Program-made: the position numbers and the translations under genes | DNA from: Molossus alvarezi | Lineage: Eukaryota; Chordata; Mammalia; Chiroptera; Molossidae | NCBI GenBank assembly: GCA_037176705.1 | Contig: CM073886.1 | Location: forward strand, 19,515,501 to 19,579,500 | DNA length: 64,000 nucleotides | Reading direction: 5' to 3' | The notes under the pieces: generated by a model | Told to the model about the DNA's origin: nothing | What the model saw: only the letters and a program-made list of their open reading frames with translations | Databases searched by the model: none | Shown here: positions 9,540 to 21,319 of the stretch, piece by piece | Layout: the number at the start of each line of letters is the position of its first letter | How positions within the stretch are numbered: position 1 is the stretch's first letter

Positions 9540-10130
9540 ACAAGTGAGCTGTGAAATATATTCATTGTTAGAGCACCGGGGAGATGGCGGCCGCCGATCG
9601 CAGGTAATAATGTCCGACAGGCAAGGGAGGCCGCCAACATTACCTGCATTATTTCAGTTGCCTTTTTCATTATAGGTTCGGGAAATAGGCAGCAATTCGA
9701 TTATGGCATGATTTGGGGTGGAATTGCTTGCGCTCCCTGACCTCGTCACTGGGGGATCAAATGAGAAGTCAGCTCAAATAAAGTTTATAATGCATTAACT
9801 GGACAGAGCAGGGCCTCGCCCACGGAGCACGGTTCTTCATCTTCCAGGGGTTTGTAACTGCGGCCCGGCTCTATCTGTGCCTCGAGGTGCGGGGAGGATT
9901 GGCTGAGATGCATGGGAGGGAGCAGGGGTGGCCAATGGTGCTCAGACCCCTCCCCTCCCATGTGTGTGCCGGCGCCTCTGCAGCGCGGGCGAAACAGTGT
10001 GATTAATTGCTCGGAGGGAACCTGCTTGTTGGATTATTAATTTCCCATCCCCTTTGCCTTATATTTTTTCCTTTGCACATATTCCTGATGCTTTTCCTTC
10101 TGCCTTTTTGCTTTGTGCCTTTTGCCAAGG
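9540..10130. promoter_or_regulatory. Candidate regulatory island
   Basis: Repeat-free. The left part has AT-rich words (ggtaataatgtccgac, cattacctgcattatttcag). The middle is GC-rich (9845-9990) with two CCAAT-type words, 'gattggctg' at about 9898 and 'ccaatggtg' at about 9932. The right part has homeodomain-type words (gattaattgc, ggattattaatttccc). This looks like an enhancer or a weak distal promoter. There is no TATA box, splice signal or ORF to support a gene. Confidence 0.35.
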
Positions 10131-11879
10131 CCCTGAGCCCGCCCTTTCTCTCCTGCGGGCCTCCCTTCTGCCCACTGAGCTAACCACTAGCGTTTCACAC
10201 TGATGCCCGGTCATCCCAGCATGCTGGCTGGCTTCACACCAGGGGTGAGTTTCTCTCTTCCCACTGGGGATTCTGTTTCTGAAAGCAGGAGAGAGAGAGA
10301 CTGTTTCGGGGAGTTTGAGCTCTGTCGTCTATTAGGAGTGCAGGCTTGGCCTTCTGTTAGAAGTGACCCAAAAACCAAGACCAGTTCACCGAGTGACTGC
10401 ACCCCACCCCATCCCAGGTGCTGAGTGGAGAAACATGGTTTCTCTTAGTGAATGCATTGCCTCTCTTCTGACCAGCTCTAGACACAAAGGGTGCACGTGG
10501 GAAAAATGTGGAAATGATGACAGGTCATTGCACCGCTGTGGCGCTAAAAGACACTTGGGGTGCCAGAGCTTCGTCTGACTGCAGGATTGTGGAAGGGAGT
10601 AGGAGGAGGTCTGGGAGGTTTCTGGGGTGACTTGTGAGTGGGGGTGTTTGGCATCAAGACCCCTGTCACAATCTGTACCCCATTTCGCCAGCCATGTGTT
10701 CACAGCATGGGAAAGGAGTGTTTCGTGGGGACTGTGGGCACAGGACAGTCTGCAGTGGTGCATGTGATCTGGGGACTTCTGGTTTTGACTGGCTGACCTG
10801 CTCACATGTCTGGTTGGCATCAAGGAACGGAAGAGGCCGGGCCACTTCCCTCTTCACATTCCATGGGGCACAGCTCCATCCCAGATCCCTCTTCACCGGT
10901 CCAGGAGGACTTCTTCCCTCCTCTTGGAATCTCTCCCTTCCTAGAAATCAACACGATTACATAGCAGGAGGGTGGGGAAGTGACATGTGTCATTTCCACC
11001 TGCTGTCTCTCCTGGCGTGCCCGTGTGTCTGAAGGAAGCCTTATGTTTTCACCTGAGAAAGTTCACCCTTTGTGGAGATGACCCTGAAGCCCCCCAGAGC
11101 TAAACAGGATGGAGAGCAAGACTTTAATTTTTCTCTTGATTTATGTAACTTAAGCAGGAGGCAGGGAAAATCTCCCAAGCTGATTATTCCTTCGGTTTAT
11201 TCTGAGTCCCTTTTTCAGCATTTGGAGCTTCTTAAGCAGGGAATGTTGAGGGACAAGGACTCTGCCATGATAGAAGGACTCCCGTTCCAGCAGGGGTTTG
11301 GGTCATGGTGTTTGGAAGCGGTGTACACGTGGGGTAGCTGTGGGTTGTATGTGTGGACTTTGCACACACTCACTTACGTTTCCTCAAAGGTTAGATCACT
11401 GGTGAGACCATGCTCCCCTCATCCACACCCCCCAGGTATACATTGACCACGTATCCATTTGTCTATTACCCAGCACCCAGCACAACAAAGAAATGCAAAG
11501 TGCTTATGGAAGGGGACAGCATTTTATCTTTGACAGCCTGGGACCCTGATATTAGCCTAAAATAAAATAAGAAGCCAACAAGCAAACAAACAAAATAGTG
11601 CCAGTTGAAGCGCCCAGAGTATCACCTTGAGTCTCCAGTTAATTTTTCTGCAGTTTCTTGGTCTCCTTCAGGGAAGTATGGATATTATTTTGACTGAATG
11701 TCTACTAGAGAGGGAGAAATTATGCTGCAAAGCTGGTAAGATGATGAGAAGTCTGGGCACTAAGAAGAATGATATTTGTCATAGAGGTGGTACTTAATTT
11801 TTCAATGCAGATCTTCTATTATACTGTTTTGAAATATAAAAGGGAGCTTTTAAAAAGATCTTGGCGTATTATCTATGGC
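10131..11879. other. Unassigned unique sequence
   Basis: A long stretch with no recognised transposon and no supported gene. ORFs of up to 145 codons overlap on both strands here but have no domain, signal peptide or splice context. Confidence 0.45.
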
Positions 11880-12780
11880 AAATACCGATGCTATATTTTA
11901 TTTATTTTTTTTCAGGGAAAGGCTTATCCTGATGAGAAATAATCTTATTTTGACAGAGACACTTTTGAAAATTATGTTTTACAGTGCATTTTTGCTGTAG
12001 CAAAATCCCAAAGTCGCTGCAGGTGTCATTTAGTTTCACAATAGAGATTTAATGAGGAAAAAAAAGTTTAATTTTTTTTCCCATGATAACTTTTTATCAG
12101 CCTGCATGGGGGGAGTATTTGATGAGCAATGTATGAGCTGGCTCTTCTCCTCTTCTTCGTTCCTTCCCTCACCTCCCCACCTTCCTTTTCCTTACAGCAG
12201 TCTTCCAGCGAATCATGAGATAGGAAACTTTCTCCACTGGGAAATTCCAAAGGATCGGAGCTCTTCTTTGAAAGACTTACAATCACATTTATATCTGAAT
12301 GAATCGCGTTTCAGGTTTAAATATCAGCTCATTTCTGGCGATCTTTGTTTCCAAGTTGCAGAATGTTTCTTTTGAGATAATACAGATTCTGCTCCTTTAT
12401 TCTGTTACCAAACTTCTCCCAATAAATAATGATGTTGTTAAGCCCTGCGAATAAGCTTTTTCAAAGAGCCCTTACTCTACCTGGGAAAAAGCTCCCAACA
12501 TTTGGAAAAGAAAAGGCGCCTCGGTTGTGTAACAGTTCTTAAAATACTGCCTTGTTAATTTGTTTCTATTTCACAGGGACATTATGCAAACGGTGATAAA
12601 TGAAATGTATCTTTTTTCCACCCCCCAAAAGCTTCCTCCCAGATTCTCCTCCGTGTTTACAGAAATGTGCTCTATTCAAAGCTGGGATCAATTGTTCAAG
12701 CACACTGGTGTTCATTTGTTCAAGGCGGCATCTGGGCCTCAGATGTCGGGAGAAACCGTGGAGGCAGAGTGCTATTAATA
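11880..12780. promoter_or_regulatory. Candidate regulatory island, AT-rich and repeat-free
   Basis: Contains GATA-type 'ataactttttatcag', 'gagataatacag' and 'cggtgataaatgaaatg', with TTAAT words and 'ccttgttaatttg'. No transposon relic is visible over 900 bp, although most other AT-rich DNA here is repeat-derived. Role inferred. Confidence 0.33.
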
Positions 12781-13480
12781 GCCAGGCTTATCTTGTCCAG
12801 GGGCGTAATCATTTTAGTATGTTCCAGAAAAAACCAGCATGCAGCTCTCTCACCTTCTCCTGGGCAGGGGTCTGCCCCTTCCAAAAGCAAACACGGCCAA
12901 AAAGAACCCCTAAAGAAGTGATTACAGTACTGATCGCTCTACAAATTGAGTCTCTTTTCTGCTTGACAGTGATCCTGGCCTAGTCTCCCCACTTAATCCT
13001 CGCTAGCAATTTGCCTATAGTTACAGCTAACAAGAGGTGATTAGAGGGGAGTTGCCGTCACCACTTAACACCCAGCTCTAGGTCAACATGGGCACAGGCT
13101 ACAGGAGCAGACCTTTGATCCCCCTTCGCTCCCCACCACTGGGTGCGCTAGCCCAGCACTCAGCTCAAGGGGGTTCCAAGCACCAGCCAGAGCTCCTGAA
13201 GGGCATCCGCGATCACTTACCCAGCTCCCCGTGTAGTGAGGAGAGCCAGGGGGATGCAGAGGAGGCCTGTTGTTTTTCAAACCAAAACCAAAGAGATAAG
13301 CCTGGACAGAGGGTCTCTCCCAAGGAAGCTAGGGAGACACTGTGCTGAATGGCCATCTGGAGGCCCTGGGAACACGATGTTGCCGAGTTTGCCTGTGCTC
13401 TGTGAGGACCACACCTCAGGCACTGTGGGCTGGAGAGGTGTGAGGAGAAGCAGGCTGGGCGGGGTAGGCTGGCGTGGTTT
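12781..13480. other. Unassigned sequence
   Basis: A weak MIR-like reverse trace ('ccacttaatcctcgctagca') lies near 12990. Otherwise nothing recognisable. Confidence 0.4.
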
Positions 13481-13650
13481 CAATGCCTGAGTGCGCACTG
13501 CAGGGGCAACCCCGGAGGGCTCAGTACACCTCAGTGTTTCTGACTCAGCAGGTCTCAGGGGGAGCCCCAGGATTTGCCTTCTAACAGAGTCCCCAGAGAT
13601 GCTGCTGCTGCTTCTGCTGGTCCAAATTTCACTTTGAGGATCTATGGAGT
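13481..13650 (+). mobile_element. MER5A-like hAT-Charlie fragment
   Basis: 'tctgactcagcaggtctcag', 'gccccaggatttgccttcta', 'acagagtccccagagatgct' and 'gctggtccaaatttcacttt' follow the right half of MER5A in order. This is a non-autonomous DNA transposon fossil. Confidence 0.7.
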
Positions 13651-13689
13651 GCTTGTCAGGCTTGGTCCCTGCTAACTGCGGAGTGTACC

Positions 13690-14165
13690 CCCAGCCTCCC
13701 TGCTGAACACCTATGTGTGGCTCCCCATTATGTTCAGGGGAAAGTCCCAAATCCTTAAGGGACCGCTGAGGCTTTTACCATCTGGTCACTCCTCCTCTGG
13801 TCTTCCTCCTCCGCCCCAGCTATCCAGCTGTGAGCACCTGGGCACACACCACAAATGTGCTTTTATATTCCCAGAATGTTCCTCCCTCCCATCTTCTCCC
13901 CTGGAAAGTTCTTGCCCATCTAGGAAGTCTTCTGGAGGCCCCAGCTGAGTTTGCTGCCCCTTTAAATCTGAATTTCCATAGCTCTTTAGATGTACATGCC
14001 TGATGGGTGCATCGCATTGGATGGGGGTGCTGACGTTGGGCCTTTCTCCTTGAAGGCAGGATCCCTTTTATTCATCTTATTTCCCCAACTCCTAGCACTG
14101 TGCCTAACGCACGGTCATGGCATCGTAACATTTTTGTTACATAAATGAAGTTTTGCAGGAGACAA
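13690..14165 (+). mobile_element. L2 LINE 3' fragment
   Basis: It carries the typical L2 run: 'agaatgttcctccctccc', 'tcttctcccctggaaagttc', 'ccttgaaggcaggatccc' and 'ttccccaactcctagcactg' with 'tgcctaacgcacggtcatgg', ending near 'acataaatgaag'. No ORF. Confidence 0.7.
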
Positions 14166-14184
14166 ATATGTCTAATGGGAAATC

Positions 14185-14410
14185 TTTATCTAATGGTAAA
14201 GATCAAACTTTGGAGTCAGATGATCCATGTTTGAGTTTTCACACAACAGTATTGAGGTTCACTTCCCCTCTCTGAGACTCAGTCTTCCCCATCTTTAAAA
14301 TGGGAATATTAATAATGAGGATGGTAACAGGAAGAATGATCGCAGGGGGAGCCGTCATTGTTACACCGTCACCTCATTTACAGCACAGTGCCTGCCACGT
14401 AGCAAAACCC
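14185..14410 (+). mobile_element. MIR SINE
   Basis: 'aactttggagtcagatgatc', 'tctctgagactcagtcttcc', 'ccatctttaaaatgggaata' and 'cagcacagtgcctgccacgt' are the MIR landmarks in order. Confidence 0.8.
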
Positions 14411-14779
14411 AGTGCATAGGAAAGTTTCTCTTATGTCCTTTGTCCTACTGTGGTTCCGCCACACTGGCGGGACACTGATCACACCTGTGGAATGAGTGGG
14501 TGAGAGTGGAGAGGAAACCACACGGGAACTATGGGGCAGGTGAGCCCTGAGAGGCTATTTCTGGCACCCCCTGCTGTTAACATTATGGATATAACGTTGT
14601 GAGTGGGAGTCACTGGAGGGGGTCACTGCCAGGGGACCAAGACCACTGCATCCCTCTCGCCATTCTGTGCCCTGCTCCCCCTCCCCAGCTTCCCTGGCTT
14701 CCTCATCCTCTGAGCATGCTGGGAGCTTGAGTAATTGGGACAAGACATCCTGCCTCTCCTTCCCTGTCCCCTTCTCACT
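14411..14779. other. Unassigned sequence
   Basis: No gene, RNA or confident repeat seen. Confidence 0.4.
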
Positions 14780-14980
14780 GACCTGCTGTTGAGTTAAACC
14801 ACGTCCTCAGAGAGGTCTTCCCTGGCCAGCCCATCAGAAGCAGCCCACTCTGCCTGTGTGTCCTCTTAGCACCTGGACCTGTCCTCCGCAGCGACGGCAG
14901 CGGCCACGCTGTTTCCCATGCGTGTATCTCTCTGGAACCCTCAGAACCTAGTACAGTGCCTGCCATCTAGGAAGAGTGAA
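14780..14980 (+). mobile_element. L2 LINE 3' fragment
   Basis: 'gtcctcagagaggtcttccc', 'tggccagcccatcagaagc' and 'ccctcagaacctagtacagt' followed by 'gcctgccatctaggaag' match L2 3' sequence. Confidence 0.65.
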
Positions 14981-15217
14981 GGAAACAGTCATTAAAGGGA
15001 TGAACAACCAATGGGAGGAAGTGAGCACAGCTGCTCTGTAACCATTGTGGGTCAAGGCCGGTGGGGGGGTACCTTTTCCCTTGGGAAATCGCAGTCTTCA
15101 TTGCTGGGGAAGCAGGTGGAGGTGCAGTGGTCAGACCTCTCTTCCATGCTCCCCGAGGCCCCATTCCTCCCGTAGCCTCGTGTGTTCTTCCCATCCTTCC
15201 TTCTGGAACCCAACTGA

Positions 15218-15405
15218 TAATTACTAAAATCTACTGTATGGCAGATACTGTTCTAGAAGAAACACAATACACAGAAAACCCCACCCTCAGGGAACTGAGG
15301 TTACAGTGCAATGTTTACCTAGTTACTTTGTGTTCATAGTTTGTCCCAGCTCCTAACTAAATTCTTTATGGAGAGTAGGTGCTCAGTAGAAATGGGCTGA
15401 ATGAA
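15218..15405. mobile_element. Two short L2-like relics, opposite orientations
   Basis: 15218-15312 reads like reverse L2 ('actgtatggcagatactgtt', 'ctcagggaactgaggttaca'). 15325-15405 reads like a forward L2 end ('gagtaggtgctcagtag', 'gggctgaatgaatgg'). Confidence 0.5.
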
Positions 15406-15671
15406 TGGATTTTTTATTTTTACTTTTTTCCCACTAACTCCGTAATCCAGCCAGTTGGACTCATCATTAATTCGGCGCACTTGAATATTTTGAATAAATA
15501 ATATTTCACAGGCTCACTGTATTTAGTCCAGCCTCATGTCTTTGCCTGCACCTGTTTCTTGTTTGGAAATGTGTTTACTGTTCTGTTGTTGTTACTGTTT
15601 CTCTATTCCCAAAAACAGAGCTGCGGAGAATAAGTCAAAACAACTTTTCCCCTTGGGTTAAAAATGGCACC

Positions 15672-15908
15672 CAAGCCCTGGGTGGTTTGGCTCAGCTGTT
15701 AGAGCATCAGCTCTCAGATCAAAGGGTCATGAGTTTTATTCCCGGTCAAGAGCACGTACCTGGCTTTCAGGTTTGATCCCTGGTTGGGGTCGTGCTGGAG
15801 GCAACCAATTGATGTGTCTTTCTTACACTGATGTTTTTCTCTCCTTCCCTTCCACTCTCTCTAAAAAAATCAATGGAAAAATATCCTCGGGCGAGAATTA
15901 ACAACACC
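15672..15908 (+). mobile_element. Ves-type SINE, older copy
   Basis: Head (gccctgggtggtttggctca), A box (TGGCTCAGCTGTTAGAG), diverged B box (ttttattcccggtcaagagc), body (gaggcaaccaattgatgtg), CT-rich region and a degraded tail (aattaacaacaccaac). Flanking 'aatggca' at about 15664 and 15913 is a short imperfect duplication. More mutated than the copies at 4-5 kb. Confidence 0.85.
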
Positions 15909-15944
15909 AACAATGGCATCTAGTTGCCTGTGTCTCTATAACAA

Positions 15945-16125
15945 TGGACAGCATGTTACGGTCAGGACGCTGGACTTCAAGTTCAGTGAGCTGGGTCCAC
16001 AGTTGAACTCTGTCCCCTTGTTTTCTGGATACCCATGTGAAAGGGGATGGTAATGGGACTGAGTTGTCATGAACATTAAATAGAGTAGCATGTGTGTGAT
16101 ACGAGTAGAAAAGAGCCTGGCAGAG
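15945..16125 (+). mobile_element. MIR SINE fragment
   Basis: 'cttcaagttcagtgagctgg', 'aacattaaatagagtagcat' and 'agagcctggcagagcatgtg' fit MIR order. Diverged. Confidence 0.5.
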
Positions 16126-16324
16126 CATGTGCCCAAGCGTCTTCGCTTGCTTGTTTCCTAGACTCAGATAAAGAGCAGCACATACGCTTGAATCTGTGGG
16201 GGTGGACAGTCTTCCTTCACCATCATCACACAGGAATCTGGCCCGTGCATGGGTTCCAGTGGACTCCCAAGGTTCAGGACAGGTCTTCCGTGACAACACC
16301 CCGGCCGCAAATGGACGCTGACTA

Positions 16325-16424
16325 TGGCCTGCCGTGGGCCAGGCAGCGAGCTGCTCTACTCTGATAATCTCATTGAATCCCTTTCCCTAACTCTAACAAG
16401 GGCCTCTACCTTTTGTCTCTTTAA
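16325..16424 (-). mobile_element. MIR SINE, reverse, left part
   Basis: 'ctgccgtgggccaggcagcg' and 'tactctgataatctcattga' are reverse MIR words. The element appears split by the L1M piece that follows. Confidence 0.5.
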
Positions 16425-16600
16425 CCTCATTCTGGTAAAATACACATAACATAACATTTGCCATTATGACATTTAGCACATTCATACTGGTGTGTGACCA
16501 TCCTCACTATGTACTTCCAAAACATTTCCATGACCCCGAAAGGAAATCTGTACCCTTTCATCAATCTCTCTCCATCCCCTCTCCTTAGCCTCTGTCAAAA
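16425..16600 (+). mobile_element. L1M-type LINE-1 3' UTR fragment inside a MIR
   Basis: 'aaaatacacataacataaca', 'tttgccattatgacatttag', 'cacattcatactggtgtgtg' and 'tccaaaacatttccatgacc' are typical of old L1M 3' regions. The MIR continues on both sides, so this inserted later. Confidence 0.75.
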
Positions 16601-16690
16601 GCTGTAGAACCAGAACGTGGAGAGGTGGACGGACCTGCTTCAGCCCCACAGCCGTAAGTGGAGGAGCTGGGATTTAAGGCCAGGAAGGCT
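16601..16690 (-). mobile_element. MIR SINE, reverse, right part
   Basis: 'gtaagtggaggagctgggat' with 'ttaaggccaggaag' is the reverse MIR end. It continues the left part that stops at 16424. Confidence 0.5.
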
Positions 16691-17374
16691 GCCATCCCTG
16701 GACAGAGCACTGATTCACAAAGTGGATTAGCTCCCTGTCCCAGAGACCGTTCTCCACCACCCAGTTCACACCATCTACACAGGAGTTCTTTCCAGTTGAC
16801 ACAAAAGATGGTTTTGTGATCTCATGGGACGATGTGCACCACTCCCAACAATGGGAGGCCTGTGTCATCCGAGTCCTCCCTCCCTGAACTCCGCCAGCTT
16901 TTCCTGCACCTAGCCGAGCAGGAGGGAGGTTGTCACTCAAGCAGTTTTGGGGAGATGACTCTTTGGGCCCTGGTGGGAGGTCCTCACAGGGTACGGCCTT
17001 CAAGGAAATTTCCAGGCTACAAGGGATGCTTGAGACCAGTCCAGGGCCTTCACCCAGGAATGTGGCTGTAAGAAAATATGCCCATGTTGCTTCATTTAGA
17101 TCCTTGTCTTAAAGCTGGGGTATGACTCACAAGGTGGGGACAGAGTTCTAGGAGGGAAGTGAACGGCATTCTGCTAAGCGTCTCCGCATGAATGACTGCC
17201 AGGGAAAAGTCTGAACGGTCGGCCCCTTTGTCTTTAGTCTTCAGGAATATTTGGAATCCTTGTTTCAGAGGAGAGAATTTTCCAAGTCCACTCATGCTTC
17301 CAAATGTTTACTGAAGCTATTAGGGGGAACTGTCACCCTGGCACATTGCTCCTTCAAGATAAAGTGTTCCTCAT
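16691..17374. other. Unassigned sequence
   Basis: No gene or confident repeat seen. Confidence 0.4.
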
Positions 17375-17590
17375 CTTGTACCAGGATTCACAAACATTTT
17401 TTGTAAAGGATCGGGCAGTAAATATTGATGGCTTTTTGGGCCATCAGGTCCCCATCACAAGTACTCAATTCAGCTGTTTTAGTGTGAATGCGGCCACCAT
17501 AGACAAAATATAAACCTGTGACTGTGTTCCAAGAAAACTTTATTTACAAAAACAGTTTGGCCTGTGGCCATAGCTTAGACCCCTGTCCTA
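17375..17590 (+). mobile_element. Non-autonomous hAT element (free-standing copy 1)
   Basis: 'ttcacaaacattttttgtaa', 'aggatcgggcagtaaatatt', 'gatggctttttgggccatca' and 'aaaactttatttacaaaaac' followed by 'cttagacccctg' give the layout of a common mammalian hAT-type non-autonomous element with short terminal inverted repeats. The family name is not certain. A reverse copy lies at 62626-62865. Confidence 0.7.
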
Positions 17591-18224
17591 GACCACAGCT
17601 AACCCTGTTCTGTGAAGTGTGGAACCTCCCTGAGATTCCTGCTGATCCCCAGGAACACTGCCCTCCTGCCTTCTGGTCTCAGTCCTGCCCCTGATTGACA
17701 GGCGTGGCCCCTATTCTCTGGCCATATCAACAGCACCAACAGCGTAAACCTTCACCCAGAGAACCCATTCTCTCAAGCAGCATTTGTGAGTGGTGTAGAC
17801 TTCTTTGCCACTTCTGTGAAAGGCAACAGGATCCCATATCCCTCAGCAAACAAGATATGAACACCTCAAGTAGGCATCCCTGTTCTCCCCAAATTCCCTT
17901 TAGGCAGCCGCAGAGGTGCGGGGGAGGGAGAGTGGGGAAGGGGTGCCTCCGGTCTCCCCCCACCAGCAAATCATGCAGCTTTGCTGGTTCTGGTCTCTTT
18001 CCTCCTGAGACTTCATGGGGAATGTTAGATTTCTGAGTCTTTAGCATTCAGAAGAGTTTCTAGTCTCCTCTAAGCTGGCATGGGTCAACACAGAGCGCCT
18101 TGAAGGGGGGCCATGATGGTTGGAGGTCCAGTCATATGTCAGGCACTCAGCTCTCGCCAAGATTCTCCACGACAGAAGCGATATTCTCCAGCGGAATTCT
18201 GACTAGTACCATTTCCCCCTCTCT
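17591..18224. other. Unassigned sequence
   Basis: No gene or confident repeat seen. Confidence 0.4.
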
Positions 18225-18465
18225 GTCTCATTATAGAAATATGGCATGGCCCTGGTTCTTGGGATCTTAAAGTCTAATAGGAAAGATGCACCACTTAGAC
18301 CAGTTACAAAGCAGTGGAATGAATGCATAGTGCTCTGTGGGATCCAGACTGATGGGCGATGCAATCTCACTAAAAGATTGCCCAAAGGAAGCAGCATCTG
18401 AGTTGAGTATTATAAGGTTCATGTGACGTAAGTGAAATCTATCAAACTTCAAATGTTTGGAGAGT
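18225..18465 (-). mobile_element. L2-like LINE relic, reverse
   Basis: 'gggatcttaaagtctaatag', 'ccagttacaaagcagtggaa' and 'aaaggaagcagcatctgagt' with 'tgagtattataagg' fit a reverse, diverged L2 3' region. Confidence 0.4.
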
Positions 18466-18514
18466 TGTCTGAGAGAGAGACCATAAATTTATTGTCTATA
18501 AGAGCAGAGAAAGA

Positions 18515-19140
18515 ATAATTCATGCATTCATCCATTTATTTACCTTTTTATCTATTCATTCTTTATCTATCTCCTTCCTTCCTTCCTTCCTTCCTTCCTT
18601 CCTTCCTTCCTTCCTTCCTTCCTTCATTTTTTCCTTCCTTCCTTCTTTCCTTCCTTCCTCCATTCCATCCATCCATTCATCCATTTATTCACCCTAATAA
18701 TATTTACCATCTGCTATGTCCCATGCACTGAGCCAAATGGCAGAGAGAAAAAGGTACGGAGGCTAATTCTGAAGGGTTTTAGAGAAGTGTGGTAGACAGG
18801 TATGTTAGACGATTAATTATAAACTGAATAGGTAAGTGGAATTTCGGACAGGGTATTAATGAGGGAGGTGAGGATGAACAATTAATACTGTTGGAAGCTG
18901 CTCTTGAAGAGGCAAGGCTGAATGATCTTGAAGTTATTAAAAAGCATTAACCAGGTAAAAAGGAAGAAAGATCAGGGATGCTTCCGGTAGGCAAGAGTGC
19001 AGGGAAAGATAATGAACCAGGTAACAGTGCAGGATGCTCGGTGTTGTAGAACATGACACAAGAGATGAACCTGGGAAATAAGGCAGGGGCTAAAATGTAA
19101 GGGCCAGCGATGTCTTACTGGACCCCATCCTTCAAGGTGC
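18515..19140 (-). mobile_element. L2 LINE, reverse, with an expanded tail
   Basis: It begins with the reverse L2 tail (tcatgcattcatccatttat). The (TTCC)n microsatellite interrupts it, and the element resumes at 'ccatttattcaccctaataa', 'tttaccatctgctatgtccc' and 'atgcactgagccaaatggca'. The later part (aggcaaggctgaatgatctt) is more diverged. Confidence 0.55.
18571..18675. repeat. (TTCC)n microsatellite
   Basis: About 100 bp of TTCC units with a few TTTC and ATTT interruptions, then a CATCCATT transition. It is placed inside the reverse L2 tail, whose own CATT units probably seeded it. Confidence 0.93.
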
Positions 19141-19149
19141 TAGAGAGTC

Positions 19150-19820
19150 TCTGAAGTTCATTTTATTTTAGAATAGTTTTAGATTTATAGAAAAATTACT
19201 AAGATCGTACAGCCATGCACCCTGCACCCAGGTTTTCTTATCATTAACATCTTACATCATTATGATACATTGATCACAGCTAATGAATCACTATTGATGC
19301 ATTGTTAACTAAAGTCCGTATTGTATTCAAATTCCCTTAATTTTTATCTAGCGTCCCTTTTCTGTTCCTGGATCCCATTCAAAGTCTCACGTTATATTTT
19401 GTCATCATGTCTCCTTGGTCCCCTCTGGTCTGTGACCCTTTTTTAGACACTCCTTGTTTTTGATGGCCTTGGTGGTCTAGAGTCATGCTGGTCAGGTATT
19501 TTGTAGCATGTCCTTCAGCTCAGGTTCGTCTGATGCATTGCTCATGGTTAGACTGAAGTTTGGGGTGTGAGGAGGAAGACCACAGAGGTAAAGTGTGGTG
19601 CTCATCACATCCCATCAAGGGCGCCGGACGTTGACCTTCACTTTGATCACCTGGCTGAAGTAGCATTGTCAGGTTTCTCCATCATGACATTCATTACTCT
19701 TTTTTTTCCTCCCTGTTCATACTATGCTCCTTGGAAAGAAGTCACTGTTTGCAGCCGAGCTTACGGATCAGACAGCTTGCTCCACCTCGGAGAGCAAGAA
19801 GCATGTGTGTTCGTGGGAGA
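19150..19820 (+). mobile_element. L1 (L1ME-like) 3' UTR fragment, about 670 bp
   Basis: It follows the well-known 3' UTR order: ttttagaatagttttagatt, tagaaaaattactaagatcg, tgcaccctgcacccaggttt, tcattaacatcttacatcat, tagcgtcccttttctgttcc, tttgtcatcatgtctccttg, tggtcaggtattttgtagca, gtgaggaggaagaccacaga, cctggctgaagtagcattgt. No ORF. This is one of the longest contiguous LINE relics here. Confidence 0.85.
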
Positions 19821-20106
19821 TTTTTAGACAGAAGAGGGGCCTGATTTAAGGGGCGTGGGTGGAAATTGCCAGGAGATTTGAAGCAGGTTTAGCTCACTAC
19901 CAGGAAAAGTGCCTGCCCCTGAAAACTGTTTGGTTGTGGGTTTCAGCACTCGAGTGTGTTCAGTGCAAGGATAAATAAGGTTCTTTCAAGGTCCCCATCA
20001 TCCAGGCAAAAATCAGAGCCACAACTACTTCAGAGCTGGCCTCAAAGAAAGACAGTGTTATGCTTCTCTTCAGAGGTTACATTTCAGCCTCAGGGTTGCC
20101 CCAGTG

Positions 20107-20148
20107 CGGGGTGTGTGTGCGTGCGTGTGTGCGTGTGTGCGTGTGTTC
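20107..20148. repeat. (TG/CG)n alternating repeat
   Basis: GTGTGTGTGCGTGCGTGTGTGC-like alternation over about 40 bp. Z-DNA-prone. Confidence 0.9.
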
Positions 20149-20825
20149 ATATCTCCCCATGGAAATGACCAAAGAAGACAACATGTGTTTACTTGTTGAA
20201 GTACTTCAACATCACTGCCACAAAGCATTTCTTCTATCACATTTCAACTGCTTGTCTTCTCTCTCTACAATGATCTTCAGTTACACGATCTTCTTCTTCC
20301 TTCTCTGACACACTTTTCTAAGGAGGGTATGGCTCGAACCCTTCCACACCACAGAACCTTCTCTCCACATGTAGAAGCAACTCTGTTGATGAGAGAGCAA
20401 TTTAAGACAGCCTTTTCAGAGGGCACACTGGCAGTCCCTTGCAATTCAAAATGCTCCTATCTTTCGGCCAAGCAATACATATTTTTTTCCTGTGGAATGA
20501 TTCTATTCTCTTTTTTGTTTTGTTTTGTTTTGGTTTGTTTTCACTTAACAATAGACCATGGACATTTTTCCTCCTGGCAGATGTTTATGTTATTTCCAGT
20601 TTGTGTTTCCGTGCTCTTTCTTTGGATCCCAAATTATTTTGGCAGGCAACTCCCGAGCAAATGTATTTGAACTGGCGTGTATGGCTTCATGTCAGATATT
20701 TTGCAGGAAGTCGAGTTGCCTGTTCAGAGGTTACAGACATTTGACATTTGTACAGGGTCTGTCAGATCATTCTCCAAAACAGCTGCATGAAGGTGAACTT
20801 GCAACATGGTGCAGAGCCTCGCATT
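20149..20825. other. Unassigned sequence with a small TTTTG repeat
   Basis: A (TTTTG)n stretch lies at about 20513-20540. I see no gene or transposon in the rest. Confidence 0.4.
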
Positions 20826-20945
20826 GTGCCTCATGATTGTTATACCTCTGCAGGGCAGAAATGATCCTTCCCATTTCACAGATAAGGAAACTGAGGCTCG
20901 TTGACGTTCAAAGACTGGCCCTGGATTGCCTCCGATCTATGTGAG
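20826..20945 (-). mobile_element. MIR SINE fragment, reverse
   Basis: 'atgatccttcccatttcaca' and 'gataaggaaactgaggctcg' are the strongest reverse-MIR signature. Confidence 0.75.
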
Positions 20946-21319
20946 ATATCTAGGAAATTATTTGATCTCCTTACTGAGACCCTCAGCATCTAAAACCTCC
21001 TCAGACCAACAGAAGCTCTGGCAGAGATACATTACGGTGGGACCCAGTTAATCTGCTTCGTGACACTGTGCTAGAATTTTCTAAGTTCACAGCCATGACA
21101 TAAATGCATTGCCCTACACTGTGCTGGAATTCCATTCCCTTTTTTACCCTCCTTTTCTGTTATATTAAATTCATATCCTTCTCCAAAGAGGCAGTTCCTA
21201 CCTTGGGCGGTGCGAGAGAGGCCCTTGCCTATGTCACCTGGGGAAAATTAGTGTCCTGTCCATCACACAGAGGATGCCGGGCTCTCTGGTGTCAGCCTTT
21301 GTGCGAAGGATGTTAGGAG
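20946..21319. other. Unassigned sequence
   Basis: No gene, RNA or confident repeat seen. Confidence 0.4.

Noticed and set aside
9845..9990. CpG-island promoter
   Set aside because: GC-rich with two CCAAT words but too short, with few CpG and no downstream exon. Kept only as part of a candidate regulatory island.
13277..13750. 157-codon minus-strand ORF
   Set aside because: It runs through a MER5A relic and into L2 sequence, so it cannot be a real protein.
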